Origin: Myxococcus sp046520405
Lineage (GTDB): Bacteria; Myxococcota; Myxococcia; Myxococcales; Myxococcaceae
Direction: 5' to 3'
Assembly: GCA_046520405.1 (NCBI GenBank)
Contig: JBKGHI010000123.1
Coordinates: forward strand, 1-24,016
DNA length: 24,016 bases
Under the pieces are notes generated by a model that was given only the letters and a program-made list of their open reading frames with translations, was not told where the DNA came from and made no database searches. The first letter of the stretch is position 1, and each line of letters starts with the position of its first letter. Positions 9,445 through 17,393 of this stretch are shown here, one piece after another. Made by a program: the position numbers and the translations under genes.

Positions 9445-9873
9445 ATGGAAAACGAGCCATCCTTGCGTGGCTGTGCGACGTGGGGCCCGCTGGCCGCCGT
9501 TGTTCTCTCGGCGCTGGGGTGTGGCGGGAGCGCTCATTCCACCGCGGCTCGGCAGCCCGTGTACCTGGCCCAGGCGCAGTGCGGCCCCACGGATTCAACG
9601 GTGAGTTGCTGCGTGAAGACGCACCCGGCCACGCCAGAGCGGTGTGGGCTGACGGCCTCGGAGGCGAGCAGGTTCCTGCTGCCGATGAAGGCCGTGGAGT
9701 CCGCGTCCGACGCCAGTGAGGAGGCCATCCCCGAGTGGAAGCAGGTGTGCATCGACATCTACGCCCAGTGCAAGGAGCAGGACTGGACGGGCTCTTGTTA
9801 CGACTGCTTCCGGTATTGCGAAGGGCAACAGGAGTGGCCCGTGGATAAGTGCCGCCGCAGGAAGGGCGAGTAA
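9445..9873 (+). CDS. Cysteine-rich lipoprotein, possible effector-type domain
   Basis: A 142-residue protein with an N-terminal export signal (PLAAVVLSALGC) and a lipobox-like ALGC (C26), so probably lipid-modified. The mature part has many cysteines: a CGPTDSTVSCC stretch, CVKTHPATPERCGL, then EWKQVCIDIYAQCKEQDWTG followed by SCYDCFRYCEGQQEWPVDKC. The CYDCFRYCEGQ..WP..KC ending recalls cysteine-rich C-terminal segments that I associate with myxobacterial secreted or toxin-like lipoproteins, but this is from memory. The start is less certain than most: the region before the ATG has only a weak ribosome-binding site. The DUSAM gene starts 4 bp after the stop, so the two are likely cotranscribed and coupled. 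Function is unknown; an effector with the next gene as partner is only a hypothesis. Confidence 0.75.
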   Translation: MENEPSLRGCATWGPLAAVVLSALGCGGSAHSTAARQPVYLAQAQCGPTDSTVSCCVKTHPATPERCGLTASEASRFLLPMKAVESASDASEEAIPEWKQVCIDIYAQCKEQDWTGSCYDCFRYCEGQQEWPVDKCRRRKGE

Positions 9874-9877
9874 GTCC

Positions 9878-10243
9878 ATGGCCGAGTCGATTGATTGGGA
9901 CCCTGTGCGTGAACTGGCGCGGCAGGTGGAGGCGGGCGAGCCGCTGTCACTGACGTCCGAGGTGCGTGACTTGCTCCTCCGTTCGGCGCGGGAGGTGGGC
10001 ATTCCTGACGAGGAGGCTCAGTCCTCCGTCGCGGGTGTCGCCACGGCGACCGCGCTGCTCCATGAGGTTCGCCGGCGCATCCGTGACGGCTCGCAGCGCC
10101 TCATGCGCGCGCTGTCGGGGGCGCGTCGGCTTCGGGACAAGGGCGACACCGCGGGGGCCCGCGCGCTGCTGGAAGAGGTGCTCTCGGTGGAGCCGGTGCC
10201 CCTCTATCGGGAGCAGGCTGAGTTCGCGCTGGATGACCTGTGA
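9878..10243 (+). CDS. DUSAM domain-containing protein
   Basis: A 121-residue cytoplasmic protein made almost entirely of a DUSAM domain (domain of unknown function found in Stigmatella and Myxococcus, formerly DUF2379). The visible signatures are WDPVRELARQVEAGEPLSL, then RDLLLRSAREVGI, ATALLHEVRRRIRDGSQRLM, LRDKGDTAGARALLEEVL and VPLYREQAEFALDDL, in the usual order and at usual length. It is mainly helical. These proteins are abundant paralogs in myxobacteria, and their biochemical role is not known. The gene starts 4 bp after the cysteine-rich lipoprotein stop, so it probably belongs to the same transcript. Its 3' end overlaps the convergent unknown gene by 40 bp. Confidence 0.9.
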   Translation: MAESIDWDPVRELARQVEAGEPLSLTSEVRDLLLRSAREVGIPDEEAQSSVAGVATATALLHEVRRRIRDGSQRLMRALSGARRLRDKGDTAGARALLEEVLSVEPVPLYREQAEFALDDL

Positions 10244-10593
10244 GCGGGTTCCGGCGAACCGCCTGACGTGTAGTGCCCCATGGGGTACCAGATGCCTCGG
10301 GAGATGGGCTCGTGGATGTTCGGGCGGATGTGGCCGGCGTCCAACGTGGTGATGTCCACGTCCTCGATGATTCGGGCCAAGGGGGGCAGGGGCTCGTCTT
10401 TGAACATGGACTCGCGGACGAGCCGTAGGGCGTCCTCGGCCGTGAAGGCGGTGACGCCGCAGCCCGCCAAGAGCCTCATCCATCGGCTCGACGGCGACCA
10501 GTTGTTTTCGTCGCGGTCGAACTCCAGCCAGTAGCGATGGAGGAGTGGATTCTTCACGGGTGTCATGTTGGGGCTCGACGGCTTCGTCGTCAC
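10204..10593 (-). CDS. Conserved-looking hypothetical protein (GCGVTAF / IEDVD family)
   Basis: A 129-residue soluble protein. It has LHRYWLEFDRDENN, then RLLAGCGVTAFTAEDALRLVRE, then RIIEDVDITTLDAGHIRPN and a final GIWYPMGHY. This combination of GCGVTA(F/Y), IEDVD and GIWYP motifs matches a small protein family that I recall as widespread and uncharacterised. The GTG at 10593 is used as the start because it opens the frame; the ATG at 10566, just before HRYWLEF, is a good alternative and neither has a clear ribosome-binding site. The last 25 codons diverge from the family pattern and overlap the DUSAM gene 3' end by 40 bp tail to tail. The small size and context could fit a partner or immunity role, but nothing proves it. 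Confidence 0.65.
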   Translation of the reverse strand: MTTKPSSPNMTPVKNPLLHRYWLEFDRDENNWSPSSRWMRLLAGCGVTAFTAEDALRLVRESMFKDEPLPPLARIIEDVDITTLDAGHIRPNIHEPISRGIWYPMGHYTSGGSPEPAHRSSSANSACSR

Positions 10594-10633
10594 GAACCGG
10601 ACGGCGCGAGCCTCGCCGATGTCGATGATGTGT

Positions 10634-12612
10634 TCATGCGGCCGCCGCGCTCACGCCATAGAAGTGTTGGCTCAGCTCCGCCTCGCTGTTGAAGCGAGGG
10701 TACTGCCCCTGCTTCAGGGCAGAGGCGTCCGGAAGCGCGTTGGCGCTGGTTCGATCCAGCATGTCCGAGAGGAACCGGGAATAGGCCTCACGGGGCGCCA
10801 CGCCTGGATAGAAGTGGTTCAGCGCGAGCCCCGCGACATTCACCCGCAGCACCCGAGGACCCTCGTTGGCACTTCCCCAGGAGAGCACGAGGTCCGTGAG
10901 GACGGTTTGTCGCGGCGGCGTCCCCGGAGGCCCTGCGACGGGCAGCATGCCCACGGCAATCGCCTGCACTTCGGTCATGGCCAATGTCCGGCGTTGGCCA
11001 TTGGCGGCTTCCACGGTGAGCGCCAGGTCCGTCAGGCCCACGATGCGGCAGGGGAAGATGCGGGGCGGCGCGGGGGCCGCGTCCACGGCGGGGGTTTGGC
11101 GCCGCGTCCCGATTGCGCCAGGCGTTCTCCTCCAGCAGCCGCGTGACCTCGACGTCGAGCTCCCGAACCCGGCCCCCCATCGTCGCGGCCTCGCCCGTCA
11201 GCAGCGGCTTCGCGCGCGTGAGGTAGTCGGCCGCCCGTTGGATGTCCTTGTACTGCTTGTTCTGCGCGAGTCTCAGCTCCGCGGCGCGGATGAGCGCGCG
11301 CACCGCGATGACTCCAGCGCCCGCGCCCGCCACGCTGAACAGCGCCTCCGTCGTTTCCACTGCCGCTGGCGGCGCGTCCTCCGTATCCAGCGCCTCCGCG
11401 AGCTTCCATGCGGAGGCGGGCCGCAGCGTGTCGATGGGAAACAACGCGCGCAGTGGCTCCATCGCGAACCACAGCGCGTCCGCGGACGCGCGCCCCGCGA
11501 GCGTGTGGAGTGCCCGCTCCACCCGCGCCATGCCGGCCTGCTTGGAGCCGTCCTCCAGCTCCATGCGGCCCAGGCCCAGCAACGCGTCGGTGTTGTCTGG
11601 CTGGCTTTTCAGCAAGCGCTGGAAGCTTGCGCGCGCGGCCGTGCGGTCGCCGTTGTCGAGCGCTGCCTGTGCTTCCGCCAGCCGCGGGTCGGCTACCCAC
11701 CCTCCCTGCTTCGCGGCGAGCGCGGGCGCCACCACCCGTTCCTCCAACTGCGTGACACGCAGCAGTGACGCGCTCACGAAGCCGAAGGCGAAACCTCCGA
11801 TGTGGGCCATCACGGCGACGCCGGTGCTGTTGCCCAGGAGGTAGTAGTTCAGCACCTCATTGCCGAACCACAGGCCTCCCCAGGCCCAGCCGGGAACGGG
11901 GAAGGTGCCTCGGAAGATTTTCAGCAGCCAGATGAAGTAGCCGATGTGAACGCGTCGCTGGGCGAAGCGCAGACAGAAGGCACCCATGCACGCGGCCACG
12001 GCGCCGGAGGCACCGACCATCACCGACTCGGAGGCAGGGTCGATGGCATGGTGGGCAATGCCTGCCACCAGTCCACCCGCCACGAAGAAGCCCGCGAACA
12101 GTGGCCGGCCCCATGCGTCTTCGAGGAGCAGGCTGGCTGCGTAGAAGAACAGCAGGTTCCCCAGCAGGTGCATCCACCCGAAGTGGAGGAACATGTAGGT
12201 GAGCCAGCCGGGCTGCACGAAGCCTCGAGCGGGGACGAGGGAGAAGCGCCAGAGCAGGCTCGACTCGTGGCGGGCGATCAATTCCTCACACTGCTCGTTC
12301 AAGGCCTGCTGCCGGTTCTCCACGCTCTCCAGTCCGTCGGAGGGCTCCGCGCTCTGGCGCATGTCGCGCACGATTCGCCGGCCCGCATCGGACAGCAGCC
12401 GTTCGGCGCAGGGCGGGGGAACTCCAGGTCGGGGTGCTCGAGCGTCTGTTCCAGCATCGAAACCAGCTGCTCATCCCCGACGCCCATGGGCTCGGAGGGA
12501 GCGACCCAGGAGATGAAGAAGGCGATGACACAGATGGCCGCGATGGTGATGGACACCCGGGGCAGACGCTCCAGTTCGGTGTTGTCCACCCCTGGGGCAG
12601 GAACAGCATCAT
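10634..12612 (-). CDS. Rhomboid-family intramembrane serine protease with TPR-like C-terminal region, three frameshifts as sequenced
   Basis: The start is the ATG at 12612 with a GGGGGAG ribosome-binding site. Three single-base shifts interrupt the frame, at 12589-12597, 12411-12419 and 11072-11094, all in G/C runs. Restoring them gives a continuous protein of about 659 residues, and the net length becomes a whole number of codons. The restored protein has an N-terminal membrane helix (VSITIAAICVIAFFISWV), then a rhomboid core with HLLGN (H149, N153), catalytic GASG (S203) and AHIGGFAFG (H271). After about residue 285 come TPR-like helices (AQAALDNGDRTAARASFQRL and LLGLGRMELEDGSKQAGMAR). The C-terminal part reads PPRIFPCRIVGLTDLALTVE, followed by AMTEVQAIAVGMLP. 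Both catalytic residues are present, so the protease is probably active if the gene is intact in vivo. Confidence 0.85.
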
Positions 12613-12770
12613 GGTGGAAGCTCCCCCTCGCGCCGCATTCCGGCACCGTCACGCAATGATGCCGTGACATACCACGGTGGCATTTGGCTTGGAGGTGCGG
12701 TACCGGGCGTCACACCGCGCCGTTGCTCCTGGTGTGGCTGCCTGTATCCTGTGGCTCCAGCGGGGGACCC

Positions 12771-13142
12771 ATGTCAGTGAAACCCGGCGTCGCTCAAAAG
12801 CTTGCGCGAGGTGGCGTTGGGCTGCTCCTGGTAGGGCTCTCGGCGCATCTGCTGTTGCTGGATGGCCTGGACGGCCTCCTCTTGTCGGCCGTCTTCGAGC
12901 CGAGCACCCACTTTGCTCCGGGCTATTCGTGGCTGGCTTTCAGACGCGTTCAGCCCGGCATGAGTCGGGACAAAGTCATGACGCTCCTTGGCGAGCCGAT
13001 ATCCGTGCACGACACCCCCTCTGAAGGGACGTTGTGGCGCTATTCGCACAGCCCTACCGACTCCCACTGCAGCATGCGCTCGGTGTCATTTTCGAAGAGC
13101 GGCGTGGTGACACGCGTCGTACACAAGTACTACGTCGATTGA
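12771..13142 (+). CDS. BamE/SmpA-like small membrane-anchored protein
   Basis: A 123-residue protein whose ATG at 12771 has a GGGGGA seven bases upstream. An N-terminal hydrophobic helix (GVGLLLVGLSAHLLLLDGLDG) anchors it or exports it. The rest has the pattern of the SmpA/OmlA (BamE-like) fold: RVQPGMSRDKVMTLLGEP, then a strand, then GTLWRYSHS and SVSFSKSGVVTRV. BamE-like proteins support outer-membrane protein assembly or act in small envelope complexes, but many family members are of unknown role. No lipobox is visible after the helix, so this version is not a typical BamE lipoprotein. It is divergent from the rhomboid gene, with 158 bp between. Confidence 0.75.
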   Translation: MSVKPGVAQKLARGGVGLLLVGLSAHLLLLDGLDGLLLSAVFEPSTHFAPGYSWLAFRRVQPGMSRDKVMTLLGEPISVHDTPSEGTLWRYSHSPTDSHCSMRSVSFSKSGVVTRVVHKYYVD

Positions 13143-13504
13143 CGGGTGGGTGACCGGCGCGGGGGATGGCGGCGGTGGTGCGCGCATTCTCAGCGTTGAC
13201 TGCCTCGCCAGGCGTAGCGGCTCAGCGGCGACGGACGGGCGTCAGGCGGCCATCGAGCGCGGTCGCCGGCCTCGCGGAGCGGTTGCTCGAAGCGGGGCAT
13301 GCGTCCACACCTTCGATGGTGCGAGACACGAGCAGCACGGGCTCGGCTCCAAGGAGTTGACGCGGCGCGGCTGAAAATCCGAGGCCGTCGAAGTCGGGTG
13401 GTGCGCCCTCCACAGGTGTTCTGTGGCGCACATTGGGCCGTCGACGCCGTCACTCTGCGTCGTGGCTCTTTCAAAGCTTTTCAGGATGAGCTGCGTTCTC
13501 TGTT

Positions 13505-13536
13505 TTGACATCCAAATCAATGCTGTGTGCTGATTA
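13505..13536 (+). promoter_or_regulatory. Possible promoter for the SGNH lipoprotein gene
   Basis: TTGACA at 13505-13510 matches the -35 consensus. The best -10-like element, TGATTA at 13531-13536, is 20 bases away, which is too far for a typical sigma-70 promoter. The A/T-rich setting supports a regulatory region. Assignment is weak. Confidence 0.3.
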
Positions 13537-13540
13537 GGAC

Positions 13541-13563
13541 GTCATCCGGAAAGTCCGGATGAC
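13541..13563. repeat. Perfect 10-bp inverted repeat upstream of the SGNH gene
   Basis: GTCATCCGGA at 13541-13550 and TCCGGATGAC at 13554-13563 are exact inverted repeats around AAG. This could be an operator or a leader hairpin for the SGNH gene, 87 bp upstream of its start. No U-tract follows, so it is less likely a classical terminator. Confidence 0.75.
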
Positions 13564-13649
13564 GGAGGAGTCATCACGGGGAGCATGCCCACGTCGGGAG
13601 GCTCCTCCCTTACACGCTGGTGGGCCGGCCCGCTGGCGGGAGGACACAC

Positions 13650-14414
13650 ATGAGCAAGAACCTGGTCTCTGGTCGCGCGCGGTTGCTCCGGTGGACGCGC
13701 GCCATCGCAGTCTCGGCCCCGGCGCTCCTCGCTGGCTGCGGCCTTGGTGAGCTGATGAGCGCCCCGTGGATTCCCGACGCGGACAACGACAACGTCGTGT
13801 TCCTGGGCGACTCAATCTTCGCGCTCTCGGGAGAGATTCAGAGCGCGATTCACGTGACGGCGGGCAATACCTTCCGCAACTACACGACCTCCGGCGCGGA
13901 GATTGAGGGTGGGCTCATCACCCCCTCGGTCCGCGGGCAGTTCGACCTCGCTGAGAGCGCCAATCCGAACAGCCGCATCGTGGTGATGGACGGCGGAGGG
14001 AACGACATCCTCATCCCCACCATCGCGCTCGCCGACCCCTACGACTGCAAGACGCAGTGGTACGAGTTCGGCCGCCTCTCGCGGAGCTGCCAGGAGTACA
14101 TCGATGACATCTACGTCGACGTGGCGAACCTGCTGAACGACATGTCGACCAGCGGCGTCACCGACGTCGTCTACCTCGGCTACTACCACACGAAGGGTGG
14201 GCTCCTCGGCGCCGACGACCTCGACGAGGCCGTCGACTACGGAGATGAAATCCTGGCGGCGGCGTGCTCGAACGCGGTCGTCGACTGCGGGTTCGTCGAT
14301 CCACGGCAGGTGATGACCAACGCGGACATCAAGTCCGACGGTGTCCACCCGTCGACCTCGGGCTCGAACAAGATTGCCGGGCTCATCTGGGCCGAGCTGG
14401 AGCCGCGACTCTGA
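13650..14414 (+). CDS. SGNH/GDSL-type hydrolase lipoprotein
   Basis: A 254-residue lipoprotein hydrolase. GGGAGG at 13638-13643 supports the ATG at 13650. The export signal ends in the lipobox LLAGC (C30). SGNH blocks are in order: VVFLGDSIFA (catalytic S55), GGGNDIL (N118) and SDGVHPS (D230, H233), so the Ser-His-Asp triad and the oxyanion Asn are present. The block II Gly cannot be placed with certainty. Substrates of the family include lipids, esters and polysaccharide acetyl groups; no substrate can be chosen here. The stop overlaps the start of the next gene by one base (TGATG), indicating coupled translation with that partner. Confidence 0.9.
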   Translation: MSKNLVSGRARLLRWTRAIAVSAPALLAGCGLGELMSAPWIPDADNDNVVFLGDSIFALSGEIQSAIHVTAGNTFRNYTTSGAEIEGGLITPSVRGQFDLAESANPNSRIVVMDGGGNDILIPTIALADPYDCKTQWYEFGRLSRSCQEYIDDIYVDVANLLNDMSTSGVTDVVYLGYYHTKGGLLGADDLDEAVDYGDEILAAACSNAVVDCGFVDPRQVMTNADIKSDGVHPSTSGSNKIAGLIWAELEPRL

Positions 14415-15172
14415 TGCGCGGTCGACGCGGGAGATTCTTCGTCCTCCTCGCGTCCGGCGCACTCGTCATGGCTGGCGCGAACCTCCTCTTTCGAGGTGGG
14501 TCCGCGCCGGCCATGCAGGAGGGTGGGCCGCGGCCCGCTTCGGCGAGTCCCGGGGACACGCAACGGCGGCTCCGTGGCGAGCCACCCGGACGGGTGGCTC
14601 CCGGACAGGCGGAGAAGCGCCGGGCCGGAGAGGTGGTCTCGCAATGGATGCAGGCGGCGTCCGCCCACGAGCGCGAGGAGGAGGCGAGACGGCGAGCGCT
14701 CCTCGACGTGGACCCGACGCGCTCGCTCGAGGAGCAGCAGCGCGAATTTCTCGAGCGGCTGTCCGCGGTCGCCGGCGTGGACCCCAGAGCGCGGGAGGCC
14801 CATCTGGTGCGGTCACAGGCGACCGAGGTGTTCCTACGGCTCGAGCCGGTGCAGACGCGCCTCGCCGCGATGCCGGTCGAGGAGCGGCGGGCCGTCCTCG
14901 CCGACATCCGGCGGCGCATGGGCTTCTCCGAGGAGGCGATCGCCCAGCGAGCGGCGGACGATGCGCACCGGGACGCGCGCTGGGAGAACGGGCATTCGTA
15001 CATGAAGGCGCGCGCGGAGCTGTTCTCTCGGATGGAGCAGGGTGAGGCCCTTGAGGCCGCGCTGCGTTCCTTGCGTGAGCAGCACTTCGGACACGAAGCA
15101 CTGACCATCGCTCGCGAGGAGGGCGCGGGGTTCTTTCGCTACCAGCGGCGCCGCGTCTACGGTCGGAACTGA
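14414..15172 (+). CDS. Anchored helical partner of the SGNH hydrolase, lipase-chaperone-like
   Basis: A 252-residue protein whose ATG at 14414 shares its A with the stop of the SGNH gene. It has a positively charged N-terminus and one hydrophobic helix (FFVLLASGALVMAGANLLF), then a Pro/Gly-rich linker (residues 28-68) and a charged all-helical domain. The C-terminal region (EALRSLREQHFGHEALTIARE region, then GAGFFRYQRRRVYG) recalls the C-terminal helices of lipase foldases (LifO), which are membrane-anchored and encoded right after their lipase. This layout, with anchor, linker and helical arms, supports a steric-chaperone-like role for the neighbouring hydrolase. The similarity is weak and by eye; an unrelated coiled-coil protein is the alternative. 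The gene ends 56 bp before the convergent unknown gene. Confidence 0.65.
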   Translation: MRGRRGRFFVLLASGALVMAGANLLFRGGSAPAMQEGGPRPASASPGDTQRRLRGEPPGRVAPGQAEKRRAGEVVSQWMQAASAHEREEEARRRALLDVDPTRSLEEQQREFLERLSAVAGVDPRAREAHLVRSQATEVFLRLEPVQTRLAAMPVEERRAVLADIRRRMGFSEEAIAQRAADDAHRDARWENGHSYMKARAELFSRMEQGEALEAALRSLREQHFGHEALTIAREEGAGFFRYQRRRVYGRN

Positions 15173-15228
15173 GAGGCGCCCCTGCTTCGCGGCTCACGTG
15201 CGGCGTCCTCTCGCCGTCCTCCTGCCGC

Positions 15229-16614
15229 CTACTGAGGGGGCAGCGTCCACGTCAGCGAGACGCGCTGGCTGCCACCGGGCGCCGGGTCCACCCAGCCCGT
15301 GATGCGCTCGCTGCGCGCCAGCAGCGGCCCCAGCTCCGAACTCGCCGCGAAGAGGCCCGCCAGCAGCTCATCCGACAGGATGTCCGACAGGGAGATCTGC
15401 GACAGCCCTCGCGCCACTCGTTTGGGGTCCACGCTGAAGTCCACCGCATGCTCCGTCTTGGAGCCCGTCTCCGTCAGCGCCGCCATCGTGGCCTGGGTCA
15501 CCGACTCCTCGTTGCCCAGGACGAGCTGCTTTCCCTTGAGGCGCACGAACACGTTGCCGCCCTTGAGCGGGAGCTTCCAGCCGTCCTCCAGCACCTGCAC
15601 GTCCGGGAACTTGCCCAGCGGCGCCAGCGCGGCCTTCACCGCAGCCAGGTCCGTCACCTCGGCGGCCACGGCCTGGCGCACCGCGAAGAAGCGCGTCGCC
15701 ATCGAGCGCAGCGAGCCGCGCACCTGGACGTGGTCCATGTTCACCATCAGGTTGCCTGTGAGGTGCTTCGTCACGGCCTTCGCCATGGACACCATCTGCT
15801 CCTTGGGGCACGTGGGGCACACGACCTGGAGCGTGGAGCGCATCGTGTCCACGGTCTGCGTCACGCCCGTGGGCGCGACGGAAGCACGCGAGTAGAGCAG
15901 CCCTTCCGTCTTCGCCGCTGCGTAGGGACTGGTGCCCCGCGCTTGGAAGGCCGGCAGTTGCAGCTTCGAAGTGAGGCCCTCCACCTGGAGCGCGTTGGCC
16001 GTTCCAGCGAGTCCCACCACCGTGTTGCCTGACACGACGTAGGCCACGCCCGGCAGCTTGCCCATCCGTGCATCCTTCGCGGGTGCCTTGCCCACCAGCC
16101 GGACGGACTCCTTGAGCAGGGCCGCGCCGCCGCCTTCGGTGGCTCCGAAGGCGCAGACCTCCTTGCCCTTCAGCGCGTAGCCCACGCTGCCGCCCATGTC
16201 GCGCTCGACAAGGACTGTCGTCACACCCGCGCGCGTGGTGGGCTTTGGCTCAGCGCCGCCAGCGGCGGTGATGGCCTCGGCGGCCTTCGCCTGGAACACC
16301 TTGGCGTCGGCCACCTGCATGCACGACACGCGGCCGTCCTCTCGCATGGACACGGTGGCAGGGCCGGCCGGGTCCAGGCCCAGCTCGGCCACGGACTGGG
16401 GTCGCGTGGGGTCGATGATGAGGAAGGGGTGCAGCTCCGTCCGCCACGCCGCGGGACGCAGCAGCGCGGCGTGCTGGCCCGCGCGCTCCAGGAACGCGGC
16501 CAGCCCCGTCAACGCATCCACCTTCGGCACATGGATGAGCGTCTTCGCCGAGGCGGCGGAACGAGGAGCAGGAGCCGCCGCCAGGGTGGCGGCCAGGACG
16601 AGCGAGGGGAGCAT
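15229..16614 (-). CDS. Exported protein of unknown function
   Basis: A 461-residue protein. The ATG at 16614 follows GGGGAC and begins a signal peptide (MLPSLVLAATLAAAPAPRSA). The mature part is a long run of alternating strands and helices, starting LIHVPKVDALTGLAAFLERAG and including HPFLIIDPTRPQSVAELGLD, a SVGYALKGKEVCAFG strand pair and GNVFVRLKGKQLVLGNEES. A CPTCP motif near the middle could form a disulfide or bind metal. The pattern (repeats of strand-rich segments with paired lipid- or substrate-like pockets) resembles large periplasmic proteins of unknown role. I do not recognise the family. The convergent lipase-chaperone-like gene ends 56 bp away, and the next minus-strand gene lies 122 bp upstream. 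Confidence 0.8.
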   Translation of the reverse strand: MLPSLVLAATLAAAPAPRSAASAKTLIHVPKVDALTGLAAFLERAGQHAALLRPAAWRTELHPFLIIDPTRPQSVAELGLDPAGPATVSMREDGRVSCMQVADAKVFQAKAAEAITAAGGAEPKPTTRAGVTTVLVERDMGGSVGYALKGKEVCAFGATEGGGAALLKESVRLVGKAPAKDARMGKLPGVAYVVSGNTVVGLAGTANALQVEGLTSKLQLPAFQARGTSPYAAAKTEGLLYSRASVAPTGVTQTVDTMRSTLQVVCPTCPKEQMVSMAKAVTKHLTGNLMVNMDHVQVRGSLRSMATRFFAVRQAVAAEVTDLAAVKAALAPLGKFPDVQVLEDGWKLPLKGGNVFVRLKGKQLVLGNEESVTQATMAALTETGSKTEHAVDFSVDPKRVARGLSQISLSDILSDELLAGLFAASSELGPLLARSERITGWVDPAPGGSQRVSLTWTLPPQ

Positions 16615-16696
16615 GTCCCCGTGAGAACAGCCGGGCTCCCAGGCTGTCAAGAAGGACTCCGCTCCGCACGGTGTGCCAGGGCGGTGCGTGTGGGAC

Positions 16697-16716
16697 GCGC
16701 CCGCTTGCAAGGGCGC
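16697..16716 (-). terminator. Small hairpin between two minus-strand unknown genes
   Basis: GCGCCC at 16697-16702 pairs with GGGCGC at 16711-16716 around an 8-base loop. It lies just after the stop of the 137-residue gene and before the exported-protein gene, and could mark its 3' end. The stem is short and no U-tract follows on the minus strand. Confidence 0.3.
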
Positions 16717-16736
16717 TTGTCCGCCTGGGCTCTCGC

Positions 16737-17150
16737 CTACAACCGACCCGCGTTGGCCCACTCAATCATCCGCTCCGCCAGGTCCTCGGCGTCGCGGCGC
16801 AGGTGCGCCAGTTGGAGCACGTGGTCATCCGTGCACGCCAGCGCCATGCGCAGCACGAGCGAATCCGCGAAGCGCAGCACCTGCGCGATGCTGATGCAGT
16901 CGCGGTCCTCGCTGGCTCCCGCGAAGCGCGCCGCGTCCGCGTCCATCGTCAGACCTTCCTCCATCAACGCCTGCACCAGCGCGGCGCGAGCCACCGGGTG
17001 CTCGTACTCCGCCGCATCGCGCAATTGCCGGCGCCACGGCTGCGACTCCCAGCGCACCAGCGACGCGTCCTTGGCGCGCTGCGCCGGCTGCGTGCGCTTC
17101 TTCTTCCAGAATCCCCCAGCAAGCACCGGCCTCGAGACGTTCATCTCCAT
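16737..17150 (-). CDS. Small hypothetical protein
   Basis: A 137-residue protein. The ATG at 17150 is chosen because a GAGAGGGGG ribosome-binding site lies just upstream; the open frame extends further to 17300, but with no comparable site. The N-terminus is basic (FWKKKRTQPAQRAKDASL), and the rest is helical: WRRQLRDAAEYEHPVARAAL, then a long run of helices ending AERMIEWANAGRL. It has no signal peptide or membrane segment, so it is probably cytoplasmic. I do not recognise a family. It is divergent from the large methyltransferase fusion gene, with a 243-bp gap that carries a possible promoter for the latter. Confidence 0.65.
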   Translation of the reverse strand: MEMNVSRPVLAGGFWKKKRTQPAQRAKDASLVRWESQPWRRQLRDAAEYEHPVARAALVQALMEEGLTMDADAARFAGASEDRDCISIAQVLRFADSLVLRMALACTDDHVLQLAHLRRDAEDLAERMIEWANAGRL

Positions 17151-17355
17151 CACTGCCCCCTCTCCACTACGGGGTCCATCCACAGGCATGAGCGACATGG
17201 ATGCTGCTCCGTCGGTACCGCGCGTGCTGCTTCCGAGGTCCCCTGGCGCGGCGGCGGGTGACCTCGTCCCCTGACGCCCTTTATTACGGCGAGTCGGCAT
17301 TTCCTTGACTCACCCCAAGGCGCCAAAGGGTTTCATCCGGGCGCCATCCACGGCG

Positions 17356-17384
17356 TTGACAGGGAGCGGAGGGCTCGGGACAGT
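17356..17384 (+). promoter_or_regulatory. Possible promoter of the methyltransferase fusion gene
   Basis: TTGACA at 17356-17361 is a perfect -35 element, and GACAGT at 17379-17384 after a 17-base spacer is a weak -10. The ATG is only 9 bases beyond it, so the mRNA would be nearly leaderless. There is no clear ribosome-binding site before the ATG. Confidence 0.35.
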
Positions 17385-17393
17385 CCGCGCGCC

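Larger units (their letters stand above)
13143..13649. other. 507-bp gene-free stretch before the SGNH lipoprotein gene
   Basis: No convincing gene is seen. Short open frames on both strands lack a ribosome-binding site, conserved-looking motifs or a sensible start. A minus-strand frame around 13250-13400 contains a protein-like segment (GFSAAPRQLLGAEPVLLVS), which could be the remnant of an old gene. From about 13460 to 13560 the DNA is richer in A/T than its surroundings and holds a perfect -35-like TTGACA and a perfect palindrome, both upstream of the SGNH gene. Confidence 0.6.

Noticed and set aside
9251..9604. Plus-strand open frame starting before the cysteine-rich lipoprotein
   Set aside because: It overlaps the lipoprotein in another frame and lacks a signal, motifs or a good ribosome-binding site.
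12648..12668. GTCACG/CGTGAC inverted repeat in the gap between the rhomboid and BamE-like genes
   Set aside because: Six-base arms with a 9-base spacer are expected by chance in GC-rich DNA, and no second copy was noticed.
13166..13520. Short open frames in the gene-free stretch, on both strands
   Set aside because: They have no ribosome-binding site and no motif. One minus-strand segment looks protein-like, but not enough to call a gene or pseudogene.
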